Assembly (NCBI GenBank): GCA_029690005.1 | Contig: CP121458.1 | Location: forward strand, 2,914,001 to 2,978,000 | DNA length: 64,000 nt | Origin: Prescottella defluvii | GTDB lineage: Bacteria; Actinomycetota; Actinomycetes; Mycobacteriales; Mycobacteriaceae | Direction of reading: 5' to 3' | Part shown: piece by piece, positions 10,049 through 21,761 of the stretch | Layout: each line of letters begins with the position of its first letter | How positions within the stretch are numbered: position 1 is the first letter of the stretch | Made by a program: the position numbers and the translations under genes | Notes under the pieces: generated by a model | Told to the model about the DNA's origin: nothing | Database searches by the model: none | The model's input: only the letters and a program-made list of their open reading frames with translations

Positions 10049-10729
10049 TCAGACGGCGTCGCCGGGACCCACGCGCGGCTTGGGGGCACGCATCTTGCGG
10101 ATCTGCGACGCACGCACGAACGCGTACCAGCCGAGCCGGAAGCCGCCGTCGGTCGAGTCTGGGAAACGCTCGCGGACGCGGTTGTTGATCATCCGGCCGA
10201 GGAAGTAGCCCTCGCCGGCCATGAACAGCATCATCACGAGCATGCCGAGCGTGACGAAGCTCTGGATGACGGGGCTGAGGAACATCGCCATGATCAGGAT
10301 CAGTGCCAGCGGCATGAACAGTCCGACCAGGTTGCGGCGGCTGTCGACGAGGTCGCGCGTGTAGGCGCGGACCGGGCCCTTGTCGCGCGGCAGCAGGTAC
10401 TTGTCCTCGCCCGCGAGCATGCGAGCGCGGCGGTCGGCCGACTCGGCGCGCCGGACGGCGGCGGCGGCCTTGCGCTCCTCCTTGGATCCGCGGGTCGTCT
10501 TGCGGCGGGCGCGCGCCTCCTTGGCGGTGAGCGGGGCGGGCGCGACCGGGCCGCGGCGCTTGGCCTCGGCCTCGCGGCGCTTGGGGGTCGGACGGCCCTT
10601 GCCCGGCGTCGATGCTGCGCCGGTCTCGGTCGTCCCGGACGCCCCAGTGGCGGTGTCCGCGGTGGACTCGATGACCTCGACGTCGCGCTTGTCGGAATTG
10701 TCGGAGTCGCCTCGGCGTAGCAGCTTCAC
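10049..10729 (-). CDS. DUF3043 membrane protein
   Basis: 226 residues, intact, corresponding to Rv2206 by position. The N-terminal half is disordered and highly charged with a KRREAEAKRRGP stretch and Lys/Arg-rich repeats. Two hydrophobic segments follow (NLVGLFMPLALILIMAMFL and SFVTLGMLVMMLFMAGEGY), then a basic FRLGWYAFVRASQIRKMR tail. Function is not known; it is probably inserted in the cytoplasmic membrane with both ends inside. Confidence 0.85.
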   Translation of the reverse strand: MKLLRRGDSDNSDKRDVEVIESTADTATGASGTTETGAASTPGKGRPTPKRREAEAKRRGPVAPAPLTAKEARARRKTTRGSKEERKAAAAVRRAESADRRARMLAGEDKYLLPRDKGPVRAYTRDLVDSRRNLVGLFMPLALILIMAMFLSPVIQSFVTLGMLVMMLFMAGEGYFLGRMINNRVRERFPDSTDGGFRLGWYAFVRASQIRKMRAPKPRVGPGDAV

Positions 10730-10825
10730 GCCTCCAGGCTATGGGATAACCGACGTCCTGGCGAAACCGACCACGCTTCGAACCTCCAGGACGGGGATCG
10801 AAATGCCGAGGTCGAGTGGCCGCCA

Positions 10826-10831
10826 TACACT
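10826..10831 (+). promoter_or_regulatory. Candidate -10 for leaderless glycerate kinase
   Basis: TACACT lies 6 bases before the ATG at 10838 with no ribosome site between. Confidence 0.55.
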
Positions 10832-10837
10832 GCGCTG

Positions 10838-11926
10838 ATGCGTGTGCTGATCGCCCCCGACTCGTTCGGCGAAACCCTCACTGCGGTAGAGGCGGCCGCC
10901 GCGATGGCCGCGGGATGGTCGGCGGCCAGGCCGGACGACGACATCGTTCTCGCCCCGCAGTCCGACGGCGGTCCCGGATTCGTCGACGTGATTTCCGGCA
11001 CGGCCGGTGGTCTGCGCACCACACGGGTCGAAGGGCCACTGGGCCGCGCCACCGACGCGCGCTGGGTGCTGGCCGACGGCGTCGCGTACGTCGAATCGGC
11101 GCAGGCCGTCGGGCTGGGACTTCTCGGCGGCCCGCCCACACCCGAGACGGCGCTCGGCGCCCACAGCCGCGGGGTGGGGCAGTTGGTGGCCGTAGCTGTC
11201 GACGCGGGTGCGCGGCGGATCGTGGTCGGGCTCGGTGGCAGCTGCTGCACCGACGGCGGCCGCGGCATGGTCGCGGCGCTCGGCGGCCTCGACCGGGCCC
11301 GTTCACGGCTCGACGGGATCGACCTGGTCGCGGCGACGGACGTCGAGCATCCGCTGCTCGGCGAGCACGGCGCCGCGCGGATCTTCGGACCACAGAAGGG
11401 TGCCGACGACGCCGCGATCGCGGTGCTCGAGCAGCGAAACGCCGCCTGGGCGGCCGAGTTGCGGGCGGCGTGCGGTCGCGAAATCGCCGACCTCGACGGG
11501 GCCGGCGCCGCGGGCGGGCTCGGAGCCGCTCTGCTCGCGCTGGGGGCCGTCCGGGAATCGGGTGCGTCCGTCGTCGCGCGGTGCACGGACCAGGCCGCGC
11601 AGGTGGCGGCGTCGGACATCGTGGTCACCGGGGAGGGGAAGTTCGATCACCAGTCGCTGCGCGGAAAGCTCGTCACCGCCCTCGCCAGGGTCGCCGCCGA
11701 CGGAGGGGTGCCGACCGTCGTGATCGCCGGCCAGGTCGCCGTCGACCGGGAGGCGGTCCGGGCGGCCGGGATCGTGGCGGCGTTCTCGGTCGCGGACTTC
11801 GCCGGATCGGTCAACCGGGCCATGGCGGAGGCGGCGTCGCGCTTGGAGGCGTTGACGTCGTGCGTCGCAGGTGGCTGGCGGGGTGCGTCGGGGTTAGCAC
11901 TGGACGGCCCGACACGTGAGGAATAG
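10838..11926 (+). CDS. glxK: Glycerate 2-kinase
   Basis: 362 residues, intact, of the GarK/GlxK (glycerate kinase type 1) family that phosphorylates D-glycerate. It starts MRVLIAPDSFGETLTAVEAA, with the family's PQSDGGPGF segment, GLGGSCCTDGGRGM, and the late VVTGEGKFDHQSLRGK signature. It corresponds to Rv2205c by position. It diverges from the DUF3043 gene. The family loop usually reads GSATNDGG, so SCCTDGG is a modest variation. Confidence 0.9.
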   Translation: MRVLIAPDSFGETLTAVEAAAAMAAGWSAARPDDDIVLAPQSDGGPGFVDVISGTAGGLRTTRVEGPLGRATDARWVLADGVAYVESAQAVGLGLLGGPPTPETALGAHSRGVGQLVAVAVDAGARRIVVGLGGSCCTDGGRGMVAALGGLDRARSRLDGIDLVAATDVEHPLLGEHGAARIFGPQKGADDAAIAVLEQRNAAWAAELRAACGREIADLDGAGAAGGLGAALLALGAVRESGASVVARCTDQAAQVAASDIVVTGEGKFDHQSLRGKLVTALARVAADGGVPTVVIAGQVAVDREAVRAAGIVAAFSVADFAGSVNRAMAEAASRLEALTSCVAGGWRGASGLALDGPTREE

Positions 11927-11985
11927 CGGGGCGCAGAGTACCGTTGAAGCGATCACGGGTTTGGCACGAGCGACAGGGAGAGCCC

Positions 11986-12336
11986 ATGAGTGTGCAGAAC
12001 GAGACCGCCACGCACGGCGTCACGATGACCGAGGCCGCGTCCTCCAAGGCGAAGGCGCTGCTCGATCAGGAGGGGCGCGACGACCTCGCGCTGCGTATTG
12101 CCGTGCAGCCCGGTGGTTGCGCGGGTCTGCGCTACCAGCTGTTCTTCGACGACCGCACGCTCGACGGTGACCTCGTCGTCGACTTCGGCGGCGTCAACCT
12201 CACCGTCGACCGGATGAGCGCGCCCTACGTCGAGGGTGCCTCCATCGACTTCGTCGACACCATCGAGAAGCAGGGCTTCACGATCGACAACCCGAACGCC
12301 ACCGGGTCCTGCGCCTGCGGCGACTCCTTCAACTGA
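11986..12336 (+). CDS. erpA: HesB/IscA-type iron-sulfur insertion protein
   Basis: 116 residues, A-type Fe-S carrier. The three conserved cysteines are present: GGCAGLRY and the C-terminal GSCACGDSF. The ATG at 11986 has AGGGAG 6 bases upstream; the longer in-frame reading to 11944 lacks support. It corresponds to Rv2204c and lies next to the respiratory genes that need Fe-S centres (QcrA), though co-regulation is only a guess. Followed by a strong terminator. Confidence 0.92.
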   Translation: MSVQNETATHGVTMTEAASSKAKALLDQEGRDDLALRIAVQPGGCAGLRYQLFFDDRTLDGDLVVDFGGVNLTVDRMSAPYVEGASIDFVDTIEKQGFTIDNPNATGSCACGDSFN

Positions 12337-12360
12337 GTCCCGTACAACCTCATCACGCAC

Positions 12361-13442
<1,082 letters not shown>

Positions 13443-13455
13443 GTCTGCGCAGACA

Positions 13456-13494
13456 ACTCCGCCCGGGTCCCTCGACGAGGAACCCGGGCGGAGT
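13456..13494. terminator. Bidirectional terminator between adoK and asnB
   Basis: ACTCCGCCCGGGT and ACCCGGGCGGAGT form a perfect 13-bp stem over a 13-base loop between the convergent stops. Confidence 0.85.
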
Positions 13495-13509
13495 CGTCTC
13501 TGCCGGCGG

Positions 13510-15432
13510 CTACAGGCTGACCGGGTACACCGGCTCCTGGATCTGCGGCACGATGCGCTTCTCGACGAAGATGCCGTGCCACACCATGAAGCACAGGACC
13601 GTCCACAGCCGACGGCTGTGATCCGACGTGCCCTCGCGATGCTCGTTCAGCATCCGGGCGACCGCGGCCTTGTCGAAGATGTGGTCGGTGCCCGACTCGG
13701 CGATCTGCTGGTGCGCCCAGTCGAACAACTCGGTGCCGCGCAGCCAGTGCCGCAGCGGAACCGGGAAGCCCAGCTTCGCGCGGTGCAGCACGTGCGCCGG
13801 GACGATGCCCTCGAGTGCCTGCCGCAGCGCGTACTTGGTGGTGTCCTTCGTGATCTTCTGATCCAGCGGCACCCGCGACGCGACGTCGAAGACCTCCGGG
13901 TCCAGGAACGGCACGCGCAGCTCGAGCGAGTTCGCCATCGTCATCTTGTCGGCCTTGACGAGGATGTCGCCGCGCAGCCACGTGAACAGGTCCAGGTGCT
14001 GCATGCGGGCCACCGGGTCCCAGTCGCGGGACTGGGCGTAGATCGGCGCTGTCACGTCCTGGTGCGTCCACTCGGGCGGAAGTCCCGCAGCACCGCGCGC
14101 AGCTGTGCGTCGTTGAAGCTGCGGGCGTTGCCGTAGTAGCGCTCCTCCAAGCGTCATCGAGCCGCGATTGAGCAGGCTCTTGCCGCGGGTGCCCTCGGGG
14201 ATGCGCTCGGACAGCTTGCCGGCGGCCCGGCGCAGCGGCTTGGGCAGGTACTCGAACGGCTTGAGCGACAGCGGCTCGCGGTAGATCGTGTAGCCGCCGA
14301 ACAGCTCGTCGGCGCCCTCGCCCGAGAGCACCACCTTGACGTGCTTGCGGGCTTCCTTGGCGACGAACCACAGCGGCACCAGCGCCGGGTCGGCAACCGG
14401 ATCGTCGAGGTACCAGATGATCTCCGGGATCGCGGCCGCGAACTCGGCGGGGAGACGACCTTGACCACGTGCCGGGCCCCGATCGCTTCCGCGGACTCAG
14501 CCGCGACGTCCACCTCGGAGTAGCCCTCGCGCTCGAAACCGGTCGTGAAGGTGATCAGGTTCGGGTTGTGCCGCATCGCGAGCGCCGCGATCGCGGTCGA
14601 GTCGATGCCGCCGGACAGGAACGAGCCCACGGTGACGTCGGCACGCATGTGCTTGGCGACCGAGTCCTCGAGTGCCTCCGCGATCTCGCGGTAGCGGGAC
14701 TGCTCCGACCCCGGAGTGAACGGCACAGCCGGGAACTTGGGCGTGAAGTAGCGGGTGACCTCGGGATCCTTCCCCGGGCTCAGGCGCGCGTAGCAGCCCG
14801 ACTCGAGGCGGCGGATCCGGGCGTGCAGCGTCTCCGGCTCGGGACGTACTGCAGCACCGTGTAGTGCTCGGTCGCACGCGGATCGAGGTCGGTGTCGATG
14901 CCGATGACGTCGGCCAGCTCGAGCAGGCTCTTCTTCTCGCTGCCGAACGCGGTGCCGTTCGTTCCGGTGGCGATGAACAGCGGCTTGATCCCGAACGGGT
15001 CGCGGGCCACGAACAGCTCGCGGGTCTCCGTGTCCACACCGCGAACGCGAACACGCCGCGCAGCCGGCGGACCGCGTCGGCGCCCCAGTAGTGGTACGCG
15101 GCGACGATCGCCTCACTGTCACCCTCGGTGCGGAACTGGGCGCCGTGATCCTTCGCGAGCTCGGCGCGGACCTCGAGATAGTTGTAGATCTCGCCGTTGA
15201 AGGTGAGCGCGTAGCGCTCCGGGTTCTCCGGAGGACCCCAGCGCAGCGGCTGGTGCGAGTGCTCGAGGTCGATGATCGAGAGCCGGTTGAAGCCGAAGAT
15301 CAGGTCGTCGTCGTGCCATGTCCCGTGCTCGTCGGGGCCACGATGGCGCAGGCAGTGCATGGCCGCATCGACGCGAGCGACAGCGTCGTCGCTGGTGCCG
15401 TCGGTGGTGAGTAGTCCGAGCAGTCCGCACAC
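13510..15432 (-). CDS. asnB: Glutamine amidotransferase AsnB/LtsA (peptidoglycan mDAP amidation)
   Basis: Class II glutamine-dependent amidotransferase with the Asn-synthetase fold. Cys2 follows the GTG start (MCGLLGLL), with RGPDEHGTW and [10 protein letters not shown] in the glutaminase domain and [16 protein letters not shown] as the ATP-pyrophosphatase loop. In corynebacteria this gene beside ctaC is ltsA, which amidates diaminopimelate in peptidoglycan; position supports that role over free asparagine synthesis. Corrected length is about 640 residues, normal. Breaks lie near 15037, 14842 and 14455 (bases lost), and near 14155 and 14095 (a gain and a loss that scramble about 20 residues). 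All look like sequencing errors. Confidence 0.88.
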
Positions 15433-15741
15433 AGCGTCCAGTACCTCGATTCAGAGTCGATTGTCGGTCGGGACACGACCGCCCCGTCAGGGACGGCGAA
15501 TTCCCCAAGGAAGTATGCCGCAGTTTCCGCGCGGGGACCGTCGGCGGACCGCGTGTGTGCGCCGCGATCTCAGCTGAATCCCAGGTGGGGCGCGTACGTT
15601 GGAGGGTCGTTGGTCCCGACTGCAACACGTGTGCCCACCCGACAGTGGAGGATCGGCGCCTTTGGTCTACGCTGCGTAGTAATTGGGCCTTCCCTTCGGG
15701 TGTGCCCTATGTGGAATTGCGGCGATCAGGAAGGCGTGAAC
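15433..15741. other. Divergent asnB-ctaC intergenic region
   Basis: About 300 bases containing both promoters. The only structure I see is the inverted repeat CTACGC-T-GCGTAG at 15667-15679, just ahead of a TAGTAAT stretch, a possible operator for ctaC. Confidence 0.35.
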
Positions 15742-16799
15742 GTGGCGCAAGGTCGGATCCTTCGGCGAGCCGGGCTGGCAGCATCATTGGGCATAGCTGC
15801 CATGCTGTTGTCGGGATGTTCAATCGACAACTCGGTGCTTCGCTTCGGGTGGCCCTCGGGAGTTACCCCGCAGGCAGAACGTATGCGCGAACTGTGGACG
15901 TGGTCGGTCATCGCCGCCCTCGTCATGGGTGTCATCGTGTGGGGCCTCACCTTCTGGGTGGTCGTCTTCCACCGGAAGAGAAGGACTCGCCGGAGTTCCC
16001 GCGTCAGACGGCATACAACGTGCCGCTGGAGCTCTTCTACACGGCCGTACCGTTCGTGATCATCGCTGTGCTCTTCTACTTCACCGTGGTCGTCCAGAAC
16101 TACGTGACCGAGAAGAAGGACAACCCGAACGTCGTCGTGGATGTCACGGCGTACCAGTGGAACTGGAAGTTCGGCTACCGCACCATCGACCTCGGCAACG
16201 GCACCGCCAAGTACGAGGGCACCGACGAGGCCGCCACCGCGGCCGCACTTGCGGCGTCGAAGCCTGAGGGCGTCGACGAGCACGGCAAGGAAAAGGTCGG
16301 CCCGATCCACGGCAAGAACACGCAGGACCTGTCCTACCTGCACTACGACAAGATCGAGACCGTCGGCTCCAGCAACGAGGTTCCGATCCTCGTGCTCCCG
16401 ACCGGCAAGCGCATCGAGTTCCAGCTCGCGTCCTCGGACGTCATTCACTCCTTCTGGGTTCCGGAGTTCCTGTTCAAGCGTGACGTGAACCCGAACCCGA
16501 AGGAGAACCACTCGGACAACGTCTTCCAGATCAGCGAGATCGAGAAGGAAGGCGCGTTCGTGGGCCGTTGCGCCGAGATGTGCGGCACGTTCCACGCGAT
16601 GATGAACTTCGAGGTCCGCGCCGTGACCCCCGAGAAGTTCGAGAAGTACATCGAGGCTCGCAAGTCCGTCGAGGAAGGCGGCAAGGGCCTGAACACCGCC
16701 GAGGCACTGGCGTCGATCGGTGAGTCGCCGACCGCGACTTCGACCTCGCCGTTCCACACCGACCGCACCGTGCGCGAGGCATCGGCCAGCGGCAACTGA
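15742..16799 (+). CDS. ctaC: Cytochrome c oxidase subunit II
   Basis: Lipoprotein subunit of the aa3 oxidase that takes electrons through CuA. Signal peptide with lipobox LLSGC (Cys26), two membrane helices (about 45-70 and 85-110), then the periplasmic cupredoxin with [21 protein letters not shown] and CuA ligands [19 protein letters not shown] lies 7 bases before this GTG; a GTG at 15736 is also possible. One base is missing near 15975 between the helices (HRKKEKDSPEF expected). Corrected length is 352 residues. Confidence 0.92.
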
Positions 16800-16835
16800 C
16801 CGCCCGAGCACCCCTGACCAAGGACAAGAACTGAT

Positions 16836-17252
16836 ATGAAGATCGAAGCCAAGCTCTTCGAGATCCTGACGGTGTTCTTCATTCTCGTCGCGATCGTCTA
16901 CGGCGTCTTCACCGCCATGTCGCGCACCGGAATCGAGTGGGCCGGCCTGACCGCGATCGTCCTGTCGGCGGGTCTGAGCCTCATCGTGGGAACGTACTTC
17001 CGGTTCGTGGCGCGTCGTCTCGACACCCGCCCCGAGGACTACGAGGAGGCGGAGATCTCCGACGGCTCCGGCGATCTGGGCTTCTTCAGCCCGGGTAGCT
17101 TCTGGCCCATCCTGCTGGCCGGTGCCGCCGCCTTCGCCGCCGTCTCGCTGGCCTTCTTCCAGCCGTGGATGATCGTCATCGCAGTGGCTCTGGTTCTCGC
17201 CGCTGCTGCCGGGCTGGTCTTCGAGTACCACCTCGGACCCGAGAAGCACTAG
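16836..17252 (+). CDS. ctaF: Cytochrome c oxidase subunit IV (actinobacterial)
   Basis: 138 residues, intact, four hydrophobic segments, starting [19 protein letters not shown] and containing [25 protein letters not shown] cut here by a loop between helices 2 and 3 typical of this subunit. It lies 36 bases after ctaC and is probably co-transcribed. AAGGACAAG precedes the ATG. Confidence 0.93.
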   Translation: MKIEAKLFEILTVFFILVAIVYGVFTAMSRTGIEWAGLTAIVLSAGLSLIVGTYFRFVARRLDTRPEDYEEAEISDGSGDLGFFSPGSFWPILLAGAAAFAAVSLAFFQPWMIVIAVALVLAAAAGLVFEYHLGPEKH

Positions 17253-17270
17253 CACTCGAGCACAGACGCG

Positions 17271-17306
17271 CGAAGGCGCCGAGCCCAGTAGGGTTCGGCG
17301 CCTTCG
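17271..17306. terminator. Terminator between ctaF and the DUF1254 gene
   Basis: CGAAGGCGCCGA and TCGGCGCCTTCG form a 12-bp stem. The genes on either side converge. Confidence 0.8.
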
Positions 17307-17327
17307 TCGTCCTCGTGTCGGGATCGA

Positions 17328-18759
17328 TCACTCGTGGGGGAGCGGGCTCTCCTCGATCTCGCTCGGCTGCCACGTCTTGTCGAACCAGGGCTGGAGAGGC
17401 CCGTAGAGGCGGAGCATCGGGAACCAGCTCTTGTTCGGCATCGTCTGGATCCAGTTCGCTTCCTTGCCAGCGGGGGCCGTCGGCCCGAACCACAGGACGC
17501 ACGATCCGTCGGGCTCGGAGTCGACCGTCCCGGTCAGACTCATCAGGCTCGGATAGGGATTGTCCGTCTGCAGCAGCGACCGGGTCTGTGTGTCGTACAC
17601 GTCGACGGACCAGAAGTTCTTTGCCGGCGGATTCGGCGGCAGGGTGAGTCGATACGTCTTGCCGCCGTCGAGGATTCGTCCCTGCGAGTCCTCGGCTGTG
17701 TAGGCGTAGGCCGACCCGGCGCCGACCTGGGCATGTGCCATCGCCGGCGTGATCACGGTGGCGAAGTAGTGGAACTGGGTGCGTGCGTCCAGCAGACGGG
17801 CATGGTGGTCGAGGAATTCGTAACTGCCCCCACGAACGCCTCCTTCCAGGAGGATCCCTCGAAGACGAAGCTGTCCGGGTTGCGGGGCGAGTAGACCAGC
17901 GCGCGGCTGATGCCGGCGGCGGTCTTCGCGGCGCCGTCCAAGATGCCGCGCAGTCGCTCGTTCGGAGCGAACTTGCGGCCGTGCTGGATTCCGATCGCGG
18001 CGAGTTGCCCGGCCCGCTCGGGGTCGAGTGACTCGGCGGGTTCCTCCTGCACCAGCTCGTCGACCTCCTCGAAGAACGAGAAGTCGTTCGCGTGCACCGT
18101 GTTGAACGTCTTGTCCGCCACGTTGACGAAGGCGAGGGCCGGCGGATTCGCCGCATCGGCGAGCCGGTAGACGCGGGTCTGCTTCATCGCCTCGACACCG
18201 CCGAGCGCCCGGAACACGACCCAGTTGGTGAAAGTCGGTGTCCGGTACGTGTAGTAGCCGTCCGGTTCGTGACCGTCGTATCCGGGCGGAGGAACAGATA
18301 CTTGCCGCCCTCACCCTTGTCCGGTCCGGGGATGCCCATGTCCGCGACGTAGCGGAACCAGAAATCGTCGACCACGCACAGCGACTGCGTGGGCGGTTCG
18401 ATCACCACCGGGCCGTCACGCAGATCGATGAACATCGTGCCGTAGGTGGTTTCGGTGTTCGGGGTGAGGAAATAGCTCCCCGAGTTCGCGCGGGGTTCGG
18501 TGTACGCCATCGTCGCGATGCCGTCGACCCCGACACTGCGGAATCCCCTGCGCATCGCAACCAGCGACGCGCCCGGCACGGCATTGAGGAAGACCTCGAT
18601 CCCGCGGAGGAAGTCGAGCCCCTCGTACAGCTTCCGCGTCGTGTCGGGAAGCGGAACGCCGTCGAAGAATTCGAACGCTCCGATCGGGGTCTCGATGTGC
18701 TCCGGGATACCGATCCCCGTCGATTCCAGGGTCAAAGCGTCGTCGTGGTCGTTCTTCAC
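17328..18759 (-). CDS. DUF1254/DUF1214 domain protein
   Basis: About 477 residues after correction. The N-terminal DUF1254 part has MAYTEPRANSGSYFLTPNTE-like sequence followed by TTYGTMFIDL; the C-terminal DUF1214 part has YRLTLPPNPPAKNFWSVDVYD, then LLQTDNPYPSLMS and SWFPMLRLYGPLQPWFDKTW. No signal peptide is seen at the chosen start, GTG 18759, which has GGAGG upstream. Breaks near 18262 and 17828 join conserved segments. Function is unknown; such proteins turn up in lipid- or hydrocarbon-degrading actinobacteria. It sits where mycobacteria carry mmpS3, so it is an insertion between cytochrome oxidase and bc1 genes. Confidence 0.8.
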
Positions 18760-18931
18760 GCGCCCTCCTCGCAAGACGTGTGATGCCGGCGTCGATGAGG
18801 GCGACGCTAATCAGACGAAGCATCCACGGCATCACCCGCGTGGGGTGATGTCGTGGGGGAGGGGAGGAGGTCGTATCTTCACCGACGCCGACGACGCCAT
18901 CGGTGGCGGGCACGAATGGTCCGGAAACGGC

Positions 18932-18965
18932 AAAGGCCCCGAACCGTGATCGGTTCGGGGCCTTT
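18932..18965 (-). terminator. Terminator of the ctaE-qcrCAB operon
   Basis: AAAGGCCCCGAACC and GGTTCGGGGCCTTT form a perfect 14-bp stem with a 6-base loop, 18 bases beyond the qcrB stop. Confidence 0.9.
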
Positions 18966-18983
18966 CCCGTCAGTCTCGGCGAA

Positions 18984-20629
18984 CTAGTGCGCTTCGCCGT
19001 CGCCGGAGCCGTTTCCGCGGTTGCGGTCCTGGTACTCCGTGAGAATCTGCAGCTGCTCGTGCTCGGCTGCGTGGTGTGCAGCCTCGAGAGCCTGGCTCTG
19101 CTCGACAGGGTCGGGCGTGAGCAGGCTGCCCGAACCGGGCTTGCCGGCCGAACCGAGCTTGTTCATCTTCTTCGGGATCGCAGCACCCTGGTACTCCAGC
19201 GGGATCGGGTGGCCGTGATCGTCGACCGGGCCGAGCGGCTGGTGGATCTCGACGTACTCACCGTGCGGCAGGCGCTTGATGATGCCGGTCTCGATGCCGT
19301 GCTCGAGCACCGCGCGATCGCTGCGCTGCAGACCCAGGCAGAAGCGGTAGGTCACGTAGTACGCGATCGGAGGCAGCACGACCATGCCGATACGACCGAT
19401 CCAGGTCATCGCGTTGAGCGAGATGTCCAGGTGGTACGCGATGATGTCGTTGATGCAGGAGATCGTCAGCACCAGGTAGAACGCGATGGCCATCGCGCCG
19501 ATACCGGTGCGGACCGGGACGTCACGCGGACGCTGCAGCAGGTTGTGGTGCGCATCGTCCTTCGTGAACTTCTTCTCGATCCACGGGTAGGCGATCAGCA
19601 GCGCGAACACGATGCCCATGATCAGCGCGACAGCGAACACGGCGGGGATCGTGTACCGGTCGAACAGGTAGATCTCCCACGCCGGCCACAGACGCGCCAT
19701 GCCGTCGGTCCACATCATGTAGAAGTCGGGCTGCGAACCAGCCGACACCTGCGACGGGTTGTACGGGCCGATGTTCCAGATCGGGTTGATCTGCAGCACG
19801 CCGCCCATGATCGCCAGGATGCCGAACGTGAACGCGAAGAACGCACCGCCCTTGAGGGCGAACACCGGGAGGATCCGGACGCCGACGACGTTCTGCTCGG
19901 TGCGGCCGGGGCCGGGGAACTGCGCGTGCTTCTGGTACCAGACCAGCGCGAGGTGCGCGGCGATCAGGGCCAGCAGGATGCCGGGGATCAGCAGCACGTG
20001 CGCGACGTACAGGCGCGGGATGATCAGCTCGCCGGGAAGTCGCCGCCGAAGATCAGCCAGTGCAGCCAGGTGCCGGCGATCGGAACACTGAGGGTGATGC
20101 CGGACAGCGCGGCGCGCAGACCGGTACCGGACAGCAGGTCGTCAGGCAGCGAGTAGCCGAAGAAGCCCTCGAACATCGCCAGGATCAGCAGCAGCGAGCC
20201 GATGACCCAGTTCGCCTCACGCGGGCGACGGAACGCGCCGGTGAAGAAGATGCGCAGCAGGTGCACGATGATCGACGCGGCGAACATCAGCGCAGCCCAG
20301 TGGTGGATCTGCCGGACGAACAGACCGCCGCGAACCTCGAACGAGATGTTCAGCGTGGTCTCGTATGCGCGGGACATCTCGACGCCGCGGAGCGGCTCGT
20401 ATGCACCGTTGTAGGTGACCTCGGACAGCGACGGGTCGAAGAACAGCGTCAGGTACACGCCCGAGATCAGCAGGATGATGAAGCTGTAGAGCGCGATCTC
20501 GCCGAGCATGAACGACCAATGAGTCGGGAAGACCTTGTTGATCTGCCGCTTCATACCGGCCGCGAGGTGGTAGCGAGAGTCGACTGCCTCTGCTTGGGCG
20601 GCAACTCTGGATGGAGTGGTAGTGGTCAC
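18984..20629 (-). CDS. qcrB: Cytochrome bc1 complex, cytochrome b subunit
   Basis: Quinol-oxidising diheme cytochrome b of the actinobacterial bc1-aa3 supercomplex. Eight or more membrane helices; heme-ligand region [36 protein letters not shown] near the quinol site, and a long cytoplasmic C-terminus typical of actinobacteria. The GTG at 20629 overlaps the qcrA stop by 4 bases (GTGA). One C is missing near 20037 ([19 protein letters not shown] expected). Corrected length is 548 residues, normal. Confidence 0.93.
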
Positions 20630-21761
20630 GGTCGACGCTCCCAAAATGCCGGGCCGAGGGCTTCGATGAAGTCACCGTTGGCGACGAGGTAGCCCTCTTC
20701 GTTCACAGTAATAGGCAGCTGCGGAAGAGCACGAGCGGCGGGACCGAAGATCGGCTTGCCGTAATGCAGCGCGTCGAACTGCGACTGGTGGCAGGGGCAC
20801 AGGATTCGGTTGGTCTGCTGCTCGTACAGCGAGGTGGGGCAGCCGAGGCGGGTGCAGACCTTCGAGTACGCGATGTAGTCGCCGTAGTTGAAGCTCTCCT
20901 GGCCCTTGCGCTTGACGGCCTTCTGGGCGTCCTCGGTGCGCAGACGGATGAGCATGACCGCGTTGCGGATGCCGCGCAGCGCCTTGAACAGCTCCTCGTC
21001 GTTGCCGCGCTCGGACTCACGGAACGGGAACACCGTCTCCATGCCGCCGGCGTCGAGGTCCTCGGGACGCACCAGCACGATGTCGTGCGGACGACCGGTG
21101 TCGCGACGCAGGTAGATCGTCTCGCCCTGGTAGCGGGGGTCCAACCGGACACCCACAGCGGGGAGTTGTCGCCCTTGGCCCACGGGTTCTTGATCATGCC
21201 GCCGAGGGGCATGACCGCCATGACGCCGACAGCGCTGCCACCGAAGATCAGGCTGCGCTTGATCATCTTGCGACGGCCGAGCGTCGACTTGTCGAGGGTG
21301 TCGGTCAGCTGCGCACCGAGGGTCCGCTTGTCGACCTCGGCCGAACCGCCGTCGTGGCGATCCTGGATCGAGACCTCTTCGGGGACGAACTTCTTGGCGA
21401 ACTTCACCGCGCCGACGCCGACACCGAGGATCGCGAGACCCATCGTGAAGCCGATCAGCGGGGTGTACAGGTTGTACGCCCAGTAGGTGTCGTCGCCCTG
21501 GCCCGCGTACTCCCACGGCCAGAACAGGAAGATGCCGATGAAGGCGATCGCCGAGATTCCGGCGAGGGTGAACCAGAAGGCCACGGAGCGCTCAGCGCGC
21601 TTCTCGGCCTTGGTGCCCTCGACCGCCCAGCGATCCTTCTGGAACGCCACATCGACGCCGTCGAGATCGGTACCCAGCTCGACGAGTTCGTCCCGGGTCA
21701 TCCGGTCGAGTTCGTCGTCCGTGTACTTCTTCGGCGTGTCGCCGCTGCCGGCGTCGCTCAT
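20626..21761 (-). CDS. qcrA: Cytochrome bc1 complex, Rieske iron-sulfur subunit
   Basis: Carries the 2Fe-2S centre that passes electrons from quinol to cytochrome cc. Three N-terminal membrane helices precede the Rieske domain with [11 protein letters not shown] and [14 protein letters not shown] (two Cys and two His ligands). The ATG at 21761 overlaps the qcrC stop (ATGA). One base is missing near 21143. Corrected length is 378 residues, the long actinobacterial form. Confidence 0.93.
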
